Shown here: positions 15,789 to 23,831 of the stretch, piece by piece
Layout: each line of letters begins with the position of its first letter
How positions within the stretch are numbered: position 1 is the stretch's first letter
Assembly (NCBI RefSeq): GCF_900539295.1
Contig: NZ_UQBH01000028.1
Location: 1-34,363, forward strand
Reading direction: 5' to 3'
Source of the DNA: an uncultured Megasphaera sp.
GTDB lineage: Bacteria; Bacillota; Negativicutes; Veillonellales; Megasphaeraceae
DNA: 34,363 nt
Program-made: the position numbers and the translations under genes
Notes under the pieces: model-generated
The model's input: the letters and a program-made list of their open reading frames with translations, nothing else
The model's database searches: none
What the model was told of the DNA's origin: nothing

Positions 15789-15821
15789 GTCACAGTACGC
15801 TGTTTGAAAGGCGGTGAAGCC

Positions 15822-16151
15822 ATGCTTGAAGACGTAGTCCGCAAGGGGCGGCTCCTCGATCTGTACGGGCCGTTATTGACGGAAAAGCAGCGGCGCTGTA
15901 TGGAAATGTATTTCGATATGGACCTGTCCTTGAGTGAAATCGGGGAAGAACTGCAAATTTCCCGTCAAGGTGCTTACGACATGCTCAAGCGCGCTTCCCA
16001 GTCGCTGGAAAGCTATGAACAGCGGCTTCAGTTGCTGGCCCGCTTCGATGCGGTCCGGGAACAGATCGATGAAGTCCAGGGCTTGCTTGAAAGTCAGGGG
16101 CTCAGCGATATTGAAAGAGCTAAACAACTTTTACACGAAATAGATTTATAA
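15822..16151 (+). CDS. ylxM: YlxM-family SRP-associated helix-turn-helix protein
   Basis: A 109-residue cytosolic protein with a sigma-70 region 4-like helix-turn-helix: LLTEKQRRCMEMYFDMDLSL followed by SEIGEELQISRQGAYDMLKR (about residues 19-60), then a charged coiled tail. YlxM proteins are encoded directly upstream of ffh in Firmicutes and modulate signal-recognition-particle GTPase assembly in streptococci. The ATG at 15822 has AAAGGCGGTG before it; an in-frame TTG at 15804 overlaps that region. It is the first gene of the operon, 13 bp before ffh. Length and position are both typical. Confidence 0.9.
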   Translation: MLEDVVRKGRLLDLYGPLLTEKQRRCMEMYFDMDLSLSEIGEELQISRQGAYDMLKRASQSLESYEQRLQLLARFDAVREQIDEVQGLLESQGLSDIERAKQLLHEIDL

Positions 16152-16164
16152 AAGGAGGCCCCTC

Positions 16165-17517
16165 ATGCCATTTGAAAGTCTGTCCGAACGATTCCAGGCG
16201 GCCTTTAAAAAGCTTCGCGGCAAAGGGAAGCTTTCTGAAGAGGATGTCAGTGAAGCCCTGAAAGAGATGCGCCGCGCCTTACTCGAAGCGGACGTCAACT
16301 TTGCCGTTACCAAGGACTTCATTAAGAAGGTCAAGGAAAAAGCCGTCGGTGAAGAAGTCTTCGGCAGCTTGAATGCGTCGCAGACGGTCATCAAAATCGT
16401 CCGCGATGAATTGACGGAACTCCTCGGCGGGACCCAGAGCCGGATTACCATTGCGCCGAAGCCGCCGACGATCATCATGCTCGTCGGTCTCCAAGGTGCC
16501 GGTAAAACGACGACGGCAGCGAAACTCGCCAAAAAATTGAAGTCCCAAGGCAAGAGCCCGCTCATGGTAGCCGCCGACGTCTATCGCCCGGCAGCTATCA
16601 CTCAGCTGCAAGTCCTCGGTCAGGAACTGGATATGCCCGTTTATACCGAAGACGGCAGCAAGGACCCCGTTGCCATTGCCCAGCACGCCATTCCCTATGC
16701 GACCAGCCATCTGCGCGATGTCGTCATCATCGATACGGCCGGGCGGCTTCATATCAACGAAACCTTGATGGATGAATTGATTCATATTAAAGAAAATGTT
16801 CATCCTCATGAAATCCTCTTAGTCGTCGACGCCATGACCGGTCAGGATGCCGTCACGGCGGCATCGGCCTTCGATAAAGCCCTCGGCATCGACGGCATGA
16901 TCATGACCAAGCTCGACGGCGATGCCCGCGGCGGGGCCGCCTTGTCCATCAAGGCCGTCACGGGCAAACCCATCAAATTCATCGGTGTCAGCGAAAAGCT
17001 CGACGGCATCGAAGAATTTCATCCTAACCGTTACGCGTCGCGTATCCTCGACTTAGGCGACGTCGAAACGATCATCGAAAAAGCCCAGGCTGCTTTTGAC
17101 GAAGAGTCCATGGAAAACATGAAGAAGACCATGAAGAGCGGGTCTTTTACCTTCGATGATTTCCTCTCCCAGCTTCAAATGATTAAGAAGATGGGCAACA
17201 TGGGCAGCATCTTGAGCCTCATTCCCGGCATCGGGAAGTACAAGAAAGAACTCGACAAGGTCGACATGGACGGCAAGGAATTCAAGCGAATCGAAGCCAT
17301 CATCACATCTATGACGGCTCAGGAACGGTCGAGTGCCAACCCTAAAATGCTGATCAAGGACAGCCGCAAACGCCGCATTGCCAAAGGCAGCGGTACCCGC
17401 GTCCAAGACGTCAACCGCCTCATCAAGCAGTTCACAGAAATGCAGAAGATGATGAAGCAGGCTAAGAAAGCACAAAAGAGTAAACGACGGGGTTTTATGC
17501 CGCGTCTGCCTTTTTAA
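16165..17517 (+). CDS. ffh: Signal recognition particle protein Ffh (SRP54)
   Basis: A 450-residue GTPase that binds signal peptides and 4.5S/SRP RNA and delivers ribosomes to FtsY at the membrane. An N domain (about 1-90) is followed by the G domain with GLQGAGKTTT (G1), DTAGRLH (G3), TKLDGDARGGA (G4) and the guanine-contact region after it. The methionine-rich M domain starts about residue 300, with MIKKMGNMGSILSLIPG and the RNA-binding SKRRIAKGSG-type segment (here KDSRKRRIAKGSGT). AAAGGAGG precedes the ATG at 16165. The length is normal. It is co-transcribed with ylxM and probably rpsP. Confidence 0.98.
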   Translation: MPFESLSERFQAAFKKLRGKGKLSEEDVSEALKEMRRALLEADVNFAVTKDFIKKVKEKAVGEEVFGSLNASQTVIKIVRDELTELLGGTQSRITIAPKPPTIIMLVGLQGAGKTTTAAKLAKKLKSQGKSPLMVAADVYRPAAITQLQVLGQELDMPVYTEDGSKDPVAIAQHAIPYATSHLRDVVIIDTAGRLHINETLMDELIHIKENVHPHEILLVVDAMTGQDAVTAASAFDKALGIDGMIMTKLDGDARGGAALSIKAVTGKPIKFIGVSEKLDGIEEFHPNRYASRILDLGDVETIIEKAQAAFDEESMENMKKTMKSGSFTFDDFLSQLQMIKKMGNMGSILSLIPGIGKYKKELDKVDMDGKEFKRIEAIITSMTAQERSSANPKMLIKDSRKRRIAKGSGTRVQDVNRLIKQFTEMQKMMKQAKKAQKSKRRGFMPRLPF

Positions 17518-17573
17518 ATGGATTTCCCGACTTATCGTGGAAATAGGATATTCTGACAAGGAGGTGATTTTCA

Positions 17574-17843
17574 ATGATTAAAATTCGTTTGGCCCGTTTA
17601 GGTGCTAAAAAGAAACCGATCTACCGCGTCGTCGTTGCTGATTCCCGCAATGCTCGTAACAACGGTCGTCCCGTTGCAACCCTCGGCATGTACGATCCGT
17701 CCAAAGACATGGATACTCGTCTGACCGTCGATGCAGAAGCTGCAGTAGCTTGGCTCGGTAAAGGCGCACAGCCGACAGATACGATCCGTTCTATCTTCAA
17801 GAAAGCTGGCATCATGGCCCAGTTTGAAGCATCCAAAAAGTAA
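17574..17843 (+). CDS. rpsP: 30S ribosomal protein S16
   Basis: An 89-residue ribosomal protein needed for 30S assembly, of standard length. It starts MIKIRLARLGAKKKPIYRVV, the universal S16 signature, and contains GTYDP-equivalent LGMYDP and the KGAQPTDT segment. AAGGAGGTG lies just before the ATG. The gene sits in its conserved place between ffh and khpA. Confidence 0.98.
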   Translation: MIKIRLARLGAKKKPIYRVVVADSRNARNNGRPVATLGMYDPSKDMDTRLTVDAEAAVAWLGKGAQPTDTIRSIFKKAGIMAQFEASKK

Positions 17844-17858
17844 GTGAGGCTGGATACT

Positions 17859-18086
17859 ATGGAAGAATTGATTGCGTGTATCGCCCGGTCTCTGGTAAAG
17901 AATCCGGAAGCGGTTACAGTTACCAAGATTCAAAAAAAAGGCCTCGAAGTCTATCAGCTTCATGTCGCACCCGAAGATATGGGCAAAGTCATTGGCAAGC
18001 AAGGTAAAATTGCGAAAGCATTGCGCCTTGTTGTCAAGGCTGCGGCAGTGAAGGCGAATAAGAAAGTATCAGTGGATATCGTATAG
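17859..18086 (+). CDS. khpA: KH-domain RNA-binding protein KhpA
   Basis: A 75-residue single KH domain protein. The GKVIGKQGK loop (GxxG: GKQG) contacts RNA. In Gram-positive bacteria KhpA pairs with KhpB/EloR and influences cell elongation and small-RNA function. GAGG at 17846-17849 supports the ATG at 17859; a GTG at 17844 in the same frame lies before the ribosome site and would add five residues absent from the family. The order rpsP-khpA-ylqD-rimM is the Firmicute one. Confidence 0.95.
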   Translation: MEELIACIARSLVKNPEAVTVTKIQKKGLEVYQLHVAPEDMGKVIGKQGKIAKALRLVVKAAAVKANKKVSVDIV

Positions 18087-18094
18087 GAGGTACC

Positions 18095-18502
18095 ATGGAT
18101 CAGATTACATTGCGCATTCCCGTTGCCGTTAAGGCAAAAGTCACACAGTCTCTTAAGGACCGTATCCTCAAGAATGCCGATCAGGCCCTGAGTGATATCG
18201 ATCGGGAAATGCAGAACCTGGAATTCCAGGCTAAACGCATGATGACCGAACAGGCCAAAATCGATGCCCAGGGACTTATTTCCCTGCGTGCGCAAGTAGA
18301 AGAACAGAAACAGCGTCTCGTCTCGGCTCGAGCTAAAGCTCAGCACGACCGCGAAGAAGCAGAACACCTTACAATCGATTCCGAAATCAGACAAGGTACA
18401 CTCGAACAGACTGTCGTTGTCAATGTCGGCGATGATTTGGAAAAATTGATGGGAACTGAAATCTTGCTTGAAGACGGCAAGATCATTTCTATCCGCCAAT
18501 AG
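18095..18502 (+). CDS. ylqD: YlqD-family coiled-coil protein
   Basis: A 135-residue cytosolic protein with a short N-terminal beta segment (ITLRIPVAVKAKVT), a long charged coiled coil at about residues 20-100 and a C-terminal beta portion (VVVNVGDDLEKLMGTEIL, DGKIISI). Position between khpA and rimM and this architecture match YlqD of Bacillus. The function of the family is unknown. GGAGG lies 5 bp before the ATG. Confidence 0.85.
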   Translation: MDQITLRIPVAVKAKVTQSLKDRILKNADQALSDIDREMQNLEFQAKRMMTEQAKIDAQGLISLRAQVEEQKQRLVSARAKAQHDREEAEHLTIDSEIRQGTLEQTVVVNVGDDLEKLMGTEILLEDGKIISIRQ

Positions 18503-18508
18503 AATACG

Positions 18509-19012
18509 ATGGCTGACTTAGATCTTTTTACAATCGGTCAAATCGTTGCCCCGCACGGCGTGCGGGGTGATGTTCGTATTTATCCCGATACGGACTTTCC
18601 GAAACGATTCCTCAAGATGAAATACGGCTATATCGACGGCAAAAAGTATGAAGTCCAATCCGCTCGTCTTCATAAGCGGGTCGTTCTCATGAAATTTGTC
18701 GGCGTCGATGACCGCAATGCCGCTGAAAAACTCCTCAAAAAAGAGATTCAGGTACCGCGGGAAGATTTGGTACCCCTTAAGAAAGGGCAGCATTACATCT
18801 ACGACATCATCGGCTCCGTCGTATACGATCTCGAAGAACATGAACTGGGAAAACTTACAGACGTCCTGCGCACGGGCAGCAACGATGTCTACGTCGTCAC
18901 TGCTGATGACGGCAGGGAAACCCTTTTTGCGGCTATCCCCGACGTCGTCAAATCCGTTGATGCTGAAGCAAAACGCATCGTCGTCGATCCGCCGGAGTGG
19001 GTGGACGAATGA
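18509..19012 (+). CDS. rimM: Ribosome maturation factor RimM
   Basis: A 167-residue 16S processing factor that binds S19 and helps maturation of the 30S head. The N-terminal domain begins FTIGQIVAPHGVRGDVRIYP, and the C-terminal PRC-barrel domain includes YIYDIIGSVVYD, LGKLTDVLRTGSNDVYVV and IPDVVKSVD. The length is typical. The ribosome site is poor and the gene follows ylqD by 6 bp, so it probably relies on coupling. Its stop overlaps the trmD start by 4 bp. Confidence 0.97.
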   Translation: MADLDLFTIGQIVAPHGVRGDVRIYPDTDFPKRFLKMKYGYIDGKKYEVQSARLHKRVVLMKFVGVDDRNAAEKLLKKEIQVPREDLVPLKKGQHYIYDIIGSVVYDLEEHELGKLTDVLRTGSNDVYVVTADDGRETLFAAIPDVVKSVDAEAKRIVVDPPEWVDE

Positions 19013-19743
19013 GAATCGACATTATCTCACTCTTTCCGGAGCTGATCGAAGCTTTCTTTCAGCACAGCATCATCGGCAGGGCCCGAGCAGCCGGTCTGTT
19101 GGAACTGGATGTGACCAATCCTCGCAACTTCACGTATGACCGCCATCACATGGTAGACGATACTATTTACGGCGGCGGCTGCGGTATGCTCATGAAGGCG
19201 GCTCCGCTCTATGCGGCCGTCGAATCCGTGCGGCGGCAGGTCCCGCGGCGGCGCGTCATATTCATGGGCCCGGCGGGAAAGCCTTTTGATCAGGCGAAAG
19301 CACGCGAGCTGGCGACATACGACCAGCTTATTTTGCTATGTGGCCACTATGAAGGCGTCGACTACCGCGTCGAAGAAGACTTGGCCGATGAAACCATTTC
19401 CGTCGGTGACTATATCCTGACCGGCGGCGAACTGCCGGCCATGACTGTCACCGATGCCGTAGCCCGCATGATACCGGGCGTCCTCGGGGCTGCGTCGGGA
19501 GCGGCTGACGATTCCTTTTACTCGTCCCTTCTCGAATGCCCGCAGTATACGAAGCCGGCCGTCTTTCGCGGCATGGCCGTGCCGGAAGTCCTGCGAAACG
19601 GCGATCACGCCAAGATCGACATGTGGCGCCGAAAGGCGTCCCTTTCAAGGACGTTGAACCTTCGGCCGGATCTTCTCGAACACTGCGACTTGTCACCGAA
19701 GGACGAGGAAATACTGGGAAAATTAAAGGGAGAAAAGCGATGA
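19009..19743 (+). CDS. trmD: tRNA (guanine37-N1)-methyltransferase TrmD
   Basis: A 244-residue SPOUT methyltransferase that makes m1G37 in tRNAs reading CNN and some other codons, preventing +1 frameshifts. It starts MRIDIISLFPELIEAFFQHS. The cofactor trefoil-knot motifs are LLCGHYEGVDYRV and SVGDYILTGGELPAM, and LLECPQYTKPAVFRG followed by VLRNGDHAKID lies in the tRNA-binding linker. The ATG at 19009 (ATGA overlap with rimM) matches the universal start; a GTG at 18997 would add four residues without support. The length is typical. Confidence 0.98.
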   Translation: MRIDIISLFPELIEAFFQHSIIGRARAAGLLELDVTNPRNFTYDRHHMVDDTIYGGGCGMLMKAAPLYAAVESVRRQVPRRRVIFMGPAGKPFDQAKARELATYDQLILLCGHYEGVDYRVEEDLADETISVGDYILTGGELPAMTVTDAVARMIPGVLGAASGAADDSFYSSLLECPQYTKPAVFRGMAVPEVLRNGDHAKIDMWRRKASLSRTLNLRPDLLEHCDLSPKDEEILGKLKGEKR

Positions 19744-20315
19744 AAAAATCCCCTTTATATGTAGGATTGGTTCATTATCCCATATACGATAAGAACTTTA
19801 ACGTCATTACGACGGCCATTACCAACTACGACCTGCATGATATTTCGCGGTCGGCAAAGACCTATGGCATAAAAAAATATTTCATCATCCATGATGTGCC
19901 GGGGCAGTTGGATATGGTCCGCAAAATCATGGGCTTTTGGGAAAGCGATACCGGCCGAAACTATAACGGCTATCGCACTCAGGCCTTTGACATCGTCGAC
20001 ATCCGCCCTTCCATCGGAGCGGCTGTCGCGGCCGTAACCGAGGCGGAAGGCAAGAAGCCTTACGTCGTTACGACCGATGCGCGGACTTATTCCAACACCA
20101 TTTCCTATAAGGCCCTGCGCCAAAAACGGGAAGAAGAGGACACGCCGATTCTCCTGCTCTTTGGCACGGGTTATGGCATGACGAAAGAAACGATGGAAAA
20201 ATTCGATTTTATCCTGGAACCAATTTACGGCGCTGGGGAATATAATCACTTATCCGTCCGTTCGGCAGCGGCGATCATCTTAGACCGCCTGGCCGGCGAG
20301 GATTGGTGGACATAA
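19740..20315 (+). CDS. TrmD-associated SAM-dependent RNA methyltransferase (SPOUT-like)
   Basis: A 191-residue protein of the family found beside trmD in many Firmicutes and other bacteria. The N terminus LYVGLVHYPIYDKNFNVITT is characteristic. The C-terminal half has knot-like strands: LLLFGTGYGMTKE, FILEPIYGAGEYNHLSVRSA, resembling the SAM-binding loops of SPOUT enzymes. It is presumed to methylate tRNA or rRNA, but the target base is not known to me. The ATG overlaps the trmD stop by 4 bp. In many genomes rplS (L19) follows trmD; here this gene takes that place. Confidence 0.88.
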   Translation: MKKSPLYVGLVHYPIYDKNFNVITTAITNYDLHDISRSAKTYGIKKYFIIHDVPGQLDMVRKIMGFWESDTGRNYNGYRTQAFDIVDIRPSIGAAVAAVTEAEGKKPYVVTTDARTYSNTISYKALRQKREEEDTPILLLFGTGYGMTKETMEKFDFILEPIYGAGEYNHLSVRSAAAIILDRLAGEDWWT

Positions 20316-20329
20316 AGGGAGGCATTTGA

Positions 20330-21064
20330 ATGTCTGGACATTCTAAATGGGCAAATATTAAACGTAAAAAAGGGAAAAACGACGCCATCCGCGGCAAGAT
20401 TACGACTAAGATCGGCCGTGAAATCACGATTGCTGTCCGCATGGGCGGTCCCGATCCGGTCGGCAATATGCGTCTGAAATTGGCCCTCCAAAAAGCAAAA
20501 GAAAACAACATCCCGAAAGATAACATCAAGCGGGCTATCCAAAAAGGCGCCGGTGCTACGGAAGGCCAGAACTACGAAGAAATCGTATATGAAGGCTACG
20601 GCCCGGCAGGCGTTGCCGTTACGGTCAACGTCCTCACGGATAACCGCAACCGCGCCGCTGCCGACGTTCGCCACGAATTCTCCAAATCCGGCGGCAACCT
20701 CGGCGCTACGGGCTGCGTCAGCTGGATGTTCCACAACACGGGCCTCTTCGTCGTCGCCCGCGACAAGGCTGACGAAGACCAGATCATGGAAGTCGCTATC
20801 GAAGCCGGTGCCGATGACGTAAAAGTCTCCGAAGAAGACTACGAAATCATCACCACGCCGGAAGCCTTCGATGCCGTTGAAAAAGCCTTGGCTGACAACA
20901 ACATCGAAACGGAACACGCATCGATCACCATGATCCCGGAAAACACGATCAAATTGACCGGTGAAGATGCCGAAAAAATGGAACGCTTCATCGACGCCCT
21001 CGACGAAATCGACGACGTCCAGGACGTGTACCATAACGCAGAACTTCCGGAAGACGAAGAATAA
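20330..21064 (+). CDS. yebC: YebC/PmpR-family protein
   Basis: A 244-residue cytosolic protein that starts MSGHSKWANIKRKKGKND, the universal signature of the family. It was annotated as a DNA-binding transcriptional regulator; recent work on bacterial YebC2 and its mitochondrial homologue TACO1 points instead to relief of ribosome stalling at proline stretches. GGNLGATGCVSWMF and the acidic C-terminal domain are typical. AAAGGGAGG precedes the ATG. It is the last gene of the SRP/S16 operon and is followed by a strong terminator. Confidence 0.96.
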   Translation: MSGHSKWANIKRKKGKNDAIRGKITTKIGREITIAVRMGGPDPVGNMRLKLALQKAKENNIPKDNIKRAIQKGAGATEGQNYEEIVYEGYGPAGVAVTVNVLTDNRNRAAADVRHEFSKSGGNLGATGCVSWMFHNTGLFVVARDKADEDQIMEVAIEAGADDVKVSEEDYEIITTPEAFDAVEKALADNNIETEHASITMIPENTIKLTGEDAEKMERFIDALDEIDDVQDVYHNAELPEDEE

Positions 21065-21071
21065 GAATATA

Positions 21072-21119
21072 AAAACAGCGCTTGTCCCATTGATAGAAAT
21101 GAGACAGGCGCTGTTTTTT
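21072..21119. terminator. Bidirectional terminator between yebC and the first fic gene
   Basis: A 14 bp stem, AAACAGCGCTTGTC/GACAGGCGCTGTTT with one wobble, followed by TTTTTTC on the plus strand and TTTTTATATTC on the minus strand. It serves the convergent yebC and fic genes. Confidence 0.9.
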
Positions 21120-21201
21120 CGTCTGTAGATTTTTGTAATGGACGATACATTGGACGGGAGATTGTAGAAAATCACTGTTTCGATAGCCGAAGGGCGGATG
21201 A

Positions 21202-22404
21202 TTATTTTTGATTTAGGCTGTTTAGGTTCAGCCGATAATGGTAAGGACGAGTGCTTTTTGAGATGATGTACCGTTCTGTAGGAATCGTTTTGAATCTTGA
21301 ATAAACGGTTGATTTTGTTTTTTGAATGGTAGAGGCGATTTCATCAATGGTAGCACCCCAGGTGGAGAATACCGCAGCCTGAAGCAGGATATCATATATT
21401 TTATAGGTTGTTTCGTTATCTATTTTCCAAGTGTCTAATTTCTTTTGATAAGACAGATATAGTTCTTGTTTTTTTTGCAAAATGTTCGTCGTATAGGAAA
21501 TGGCAGTGCAGATCAGGGTCAATGTTCCGATGATAAAGGGTGTCAAATCCCCTCGATTTATTTCCGAATCAGCTTCTTCAAATAGGCTATAATAGGACTT
21601 CCTGTTCTTTTTTATCAAAATAGATACCTGCAGTCCAATCGTCGGATGTAAGTGCTTGGAGATAAGATAGGAAGTAATAAAGCGGGACATTCTGCCGTTT
21701 CCGTCATAAAAGGGGTGGATATAGCCAAATAAATAATGGAAAATAGCGATGCGAATAAAATTGGGGACCGATGAAGCGTGCAATAGGTTCAATGCTGACT
21801 CCAAGGTCGTTATGATGTCGGATTCGGGATACAGGCCCCGATGCAGTATTTTCTGAGTCTCAGAAACGACATCGACACTGTTTTTCCTGAATAAAACCCC
21901 ATCCGGCAGATTTTCCGGATCTTCCATCTTGATTTCATCAGCCAAAAAGTCGTTATATAAATTGCGAATATCTTGGCAGGTCTGCAAGGGAATATCTTCA
22001 TTTATGATGATCTTTTGGTATTTATTTACGATGCCGCTTAGTCGTTTTTTTTCATTGCTGTCTAAGGCTGATTTAATTTCTTTCCGAGTGCTGTGGACAC
22101 CTTCAATGTCGTTGCTGGATTTTATTTCTTCAATCAGTCGGTTATAAAGAAACTGGGTTATGCCGGCCCCGGGGATTACTTCAATCAGTTTATATAGTTG
22201 AAAAAATTCAGTCATGATTTTATCCTGAAGGTTTGCTATTTCCTCTGTATAGCAGTAAAAAACAGGGTAAGATTGTTTGTGGCCGAATTGCTTTATAGAA
22301 ATCGGAACATGTCTGGTAGAGGGGCTATTAAAGCGCGATTCATATTCCGATTCATATGAATCGGGTGACTTATAGTATATTTTCGTTAAGCTGACATAGT
22401 CCAT
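21202..22404 (-). CDS. Fic-family protein (class II, autoinhibited) with C-terminal winged helix
   Basis: A 400-residue cytosolic protein with an N-terminal Fic_N region, a Fic domain and a C-terminal helix-turn-helix. The catalytic loop HPFYDGNGRMSR (H230) is intact, predicting transfer of AMP from ATP to a protein hydroxyl. An upstream inhibitory helix, SSNDIEG (S97...E101-G102), fits the [S/T]xxxE[G/N] rule, so activity is likely self-restrained. The region DEIASTIQKTKSTVYSRFK near residue 360 looks like a winged helix, suggesting DNA binding and autoregulation. GGAGG on the minus strand supports the ATG at 22404. Upstream lie four copies of a short box (22435-22510). The protein targets are unknown. 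Confidence 0.9.
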   Translation of the reverse strand: MDYVSLTKIYYKSPDSYESEYESRFNSPSTRHVPISIKQFGHKQSYPVFYCYTEEIANLQDKIMTEFFQLYKLIEVIPGAGITQFLYNRLIEEIKSSNDIEGVHSTRKEIKSALDSNEKKRLSGIVNKYQKIIINEDIPLQTCQDIRNLYNDFLADEIKMEDPENLPDGVLFRKNSVDVVSETQKILHRGLYPESDIITTLESALNLLHASSVPNFIRIAIFHYLFGYIHPFYDGNGRMSRFITSYLISKHLHPTIGLQVSILIKKNRKSYYSLFEEADSEINRGDLTPFIIGTLTLICTAISYTTNILQKKQELYLSYQKKLDTWKIDNETTYKIYDILLQAAVFSTWGATIDEIASTIQKTKSTVYSRFKTIPTERYIISKSTRPYHYRLNLNSLNQK

Positions 22405-22434
22405 ATCAAATCCTCCAAATAGTAAAAAGTGCGT

Positions 22435-22510
22435 TTTTTATAATTTCAAAATCATGAGATTATAAAAATGGCGATTTTTACAATCTCATTTTTTGGAGAC
22501 CGTAAAAAAT
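22435..22510. promoter_or_regulatory. Four-box inverted-repeat operator upstream of fic
   Basis: A box close to ATTTTTAYAATCTC occurs four times in alternating orientation: 22435-22447 (forward), 22456-22469 (reverse), 22474-22487 (forward) and 22496-22510 (reverse, more diverged). The middle pair forms a 16 bp inverted repeat with one mismatch around GGCG (22454-22489). It sits 30-105 bp upstream of the fic start, where a repressor would act; the winged helix of the Fic protein is the obvious candidate ligand. Confidence 0.6.
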
Positions 22511-22674
22511 GTACAATTTACCATCTTAATTTTTCTGTCGTAATCCGGAAAATCGCTGCGTTCGTAGTGAAGAATTTCGGCTTTTCCAATGGCCGTTTCT
22601 CCTCGATGATTTTTCTAGAGCGTCCGTGCAGGCCCTTCTATGAGTCCTTAGAACATTGGAGAATCGATGGCGAG

Positions 22675-22890
22675 CTAAGGCTTACAGATGCCGCAGGGCG
22701 TATAGCCGGCACCGATGGCTTCATCGCGGGTGTCAAAGTGGACTCGATGGTCGGCACGAATCTTTTGCTCAGCCCGGCAGCCTTCGCTGTGAAATTTGAA
22801 GCTGTTGGAATTACCCGTGTAGGCCAGGGCCGTTATGGCAGTCAGGGTGAAAAGGCAGACGAGCAGGATGGTCGATAGAATTTTTTTCAT
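22675..22890 (-). CDS. Small secreted protein with Ada-like zinc-binding domain
   Basis: A 71-residue protein. A signal peptide (MKKILSTILLVCLFTLTAIT..ALA) is followed by a short mature domain. FKFHSEGC, then FDTRDEAIGAGYTPCGICKP, has the spacing of the Ada metal-binding fold found alone in many secreted Firmicute proteins and at the end of secreted nucleases. AGGAGG on the minus strand supports the ATG at 22890, not the longer frame from 22929. It has its own promoter. A nuclease-accessory or metal-binding role is possible but unproved. The gap 22511-22674 up to fic holds no gene I can support. Confidence 0.8.
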   Translation of the reverse strand: MKKILSTILLVCLFTLTAITALAYTGNSNSFKFHSEGCRAEQKIRADHRVHFDTRDEAIGAGYTPCGICKP

Positions 22891-22943
22891 GATGGGCCTC
22901 CTTTTCAGGTGCAGAACCGGCGTTCCCAATGTAATGTAATTTA

Positions 22944-22972
22944 AGGATAGAGTGTTTCTCCTTTCTTGTCAA
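22944..22972 (-). promoter_or_regulatory. Promoter of the Ada-like secreted protein
   Basis: Minus strand TTGACA (22967-22972) and TATCCT (22944-22949), spacer 17 bp. Just upstream of the -35, GGGCG..CGCCC (22976-22992) forms a short dyad that could be an operator. Confidence 0.65.
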
Positions 22973-23064
22973 ATAGGGCGAGTGTACCGCCCGTTCTTGG
23001 AATCGTCTATTTTTTTGGCTCATGCTGCCGGGGCTCACTGCCGACTTCAATCTGCTCCGATATA

Positions 23065-23100
23065 TAAAGAAGGTCTTGTGAACGAGGTGTCCACAAGACC
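23065..23100 (-). terminator. Terminator of secreted paralogue 1
   Basis: 9 bp stem GGTCTTGTG/CACAAGACC (23072-23080 with 23092-23100), followed on the minus strand by TTCTTTATATA. Nearly the same hairpin follows paralogue 2. Confidence 0.75.
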
Positions 23101-23138
23101 ACTGTATTCATGATAGACTTTTCAAGGGGAAGGAAGAT

Positions 23139-23561
23139 TTACCATCTCCAAGGCATGTTGTAGGCGGCTTCCCAAATAATCTTTGCTACTTCTACCGGAC
23201 GTTGTTGATAAGCTGCATTGGAATTAGGGCGGTCGTATAAAGGATCCCCTCCATCACTGGAAATGGCGCCGGTAGATGTATTGTAGCTGTAATGTACGGT
23301 TTTGGTTTGGTAGAGCGTGCCTTTATCGATATTATAGATCAGTATATTGGCAGCCAATCTATAATAGGGTGGATTATAATATTCGCTTACGACTGAAGTT
23401 TTGTCGACATAGGTACCATGTCCCATATGTCCATATGCCAGGACAATTTGGCTGTTTCCGTAAAGATACCGTGGGTAGTCTTCGGCATAGTTGGTAGTGG
23501 GAATTAGAAAGAGACTGACTGCGAAGAACAAGGCCATCATCATTTTTGACAAGTGTTTCAT
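23139..23561 (-). CDS. Secreted protein of unknown function, tandem paralogue 1
   Basis: A 140-residue protein with an N-terminal signal peptide (basic KHLSK, hydrophobic core to about residue 20, cleavage near NYAED). The mature part contains IVLAYGHMGHGTYVDKTSV, EYYNPPYYRLAAN and a C-terminal IIWEAAYNMPWRW, rich in tyrosine and tryptophan. No cysteines, anchor or lipobox. It is closely similar along its whole length to the next upstream gene, with the same flanks, so both arose by tandem duplication. AAAGGAATGTGATGTC precedes the ATG. I do not recognise the family; the HMGHG..YVD part may be a conserved surface. Confidence 0.8.
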   Translation of the reverse strand: MKHLSKMMMALFFAVSLFLIPTTNYAEDYPRYLYGNSQIVLAYGHMGHGTYVDKTSVVSEYYNPPYYRLAANILIYNIDKGTLYQTKTVHYSYNTSTGAISSDGGDPLYDRPNSNAAYQQRPVEVAKIIWEAAYNMPWRW

Positions 23562-23749
23562 GACATCACATTCCTTTCAAAATAATGATTACTTGGATAA
23601 TATATGACTATTATATCACAAAATAAAAGATTTGAGCTTTTTATTATTCCATACGGTGAGGGGCTTCCCTTGTTTTGGAAGTAAGGTGGTCTCCATTTGA
23701 GTCTTATGTCAGTTGATTCAGGAAGCAGTTTCGATCTGTCTGTATATAC

Positions 23750-23783
23750 AAAAAGGTCTTGTGAACGGAGTGTCCACAAGACC
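23750..23783 (-). terminator. Terminator of secreted paralogue 2
   Basis: 9 bp stem GGTCTTGTG/CACAAGACC (23755-23763 with 23775-23783), followed on the minus strand by CTTTTTGTATA. It is the duplicate of the hairpin at 23072-23100. Confidence 0.75.
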
Positions 23784-23831
23784 GCAGTATTCAGTATAGC
23801 TTTTTTCGGGTAACGTCATTTTAGGAATCCC

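Noticed and set aside
22454..22494. Plus-strand terminator made by the 36 bp inverted repeat and following T run
   Set aside because: There is no plus-strand gene upstream to terminate, and the repeat is part of a four-box series matching an operator.
22468..22878. A 136-codon plus-strand frame starting in the fic operator
   Set aside because: It lies antisense to the secreted Ada-like gene, which has a signal peptide, promoter and AGGAGG; the plus frame has none of these.
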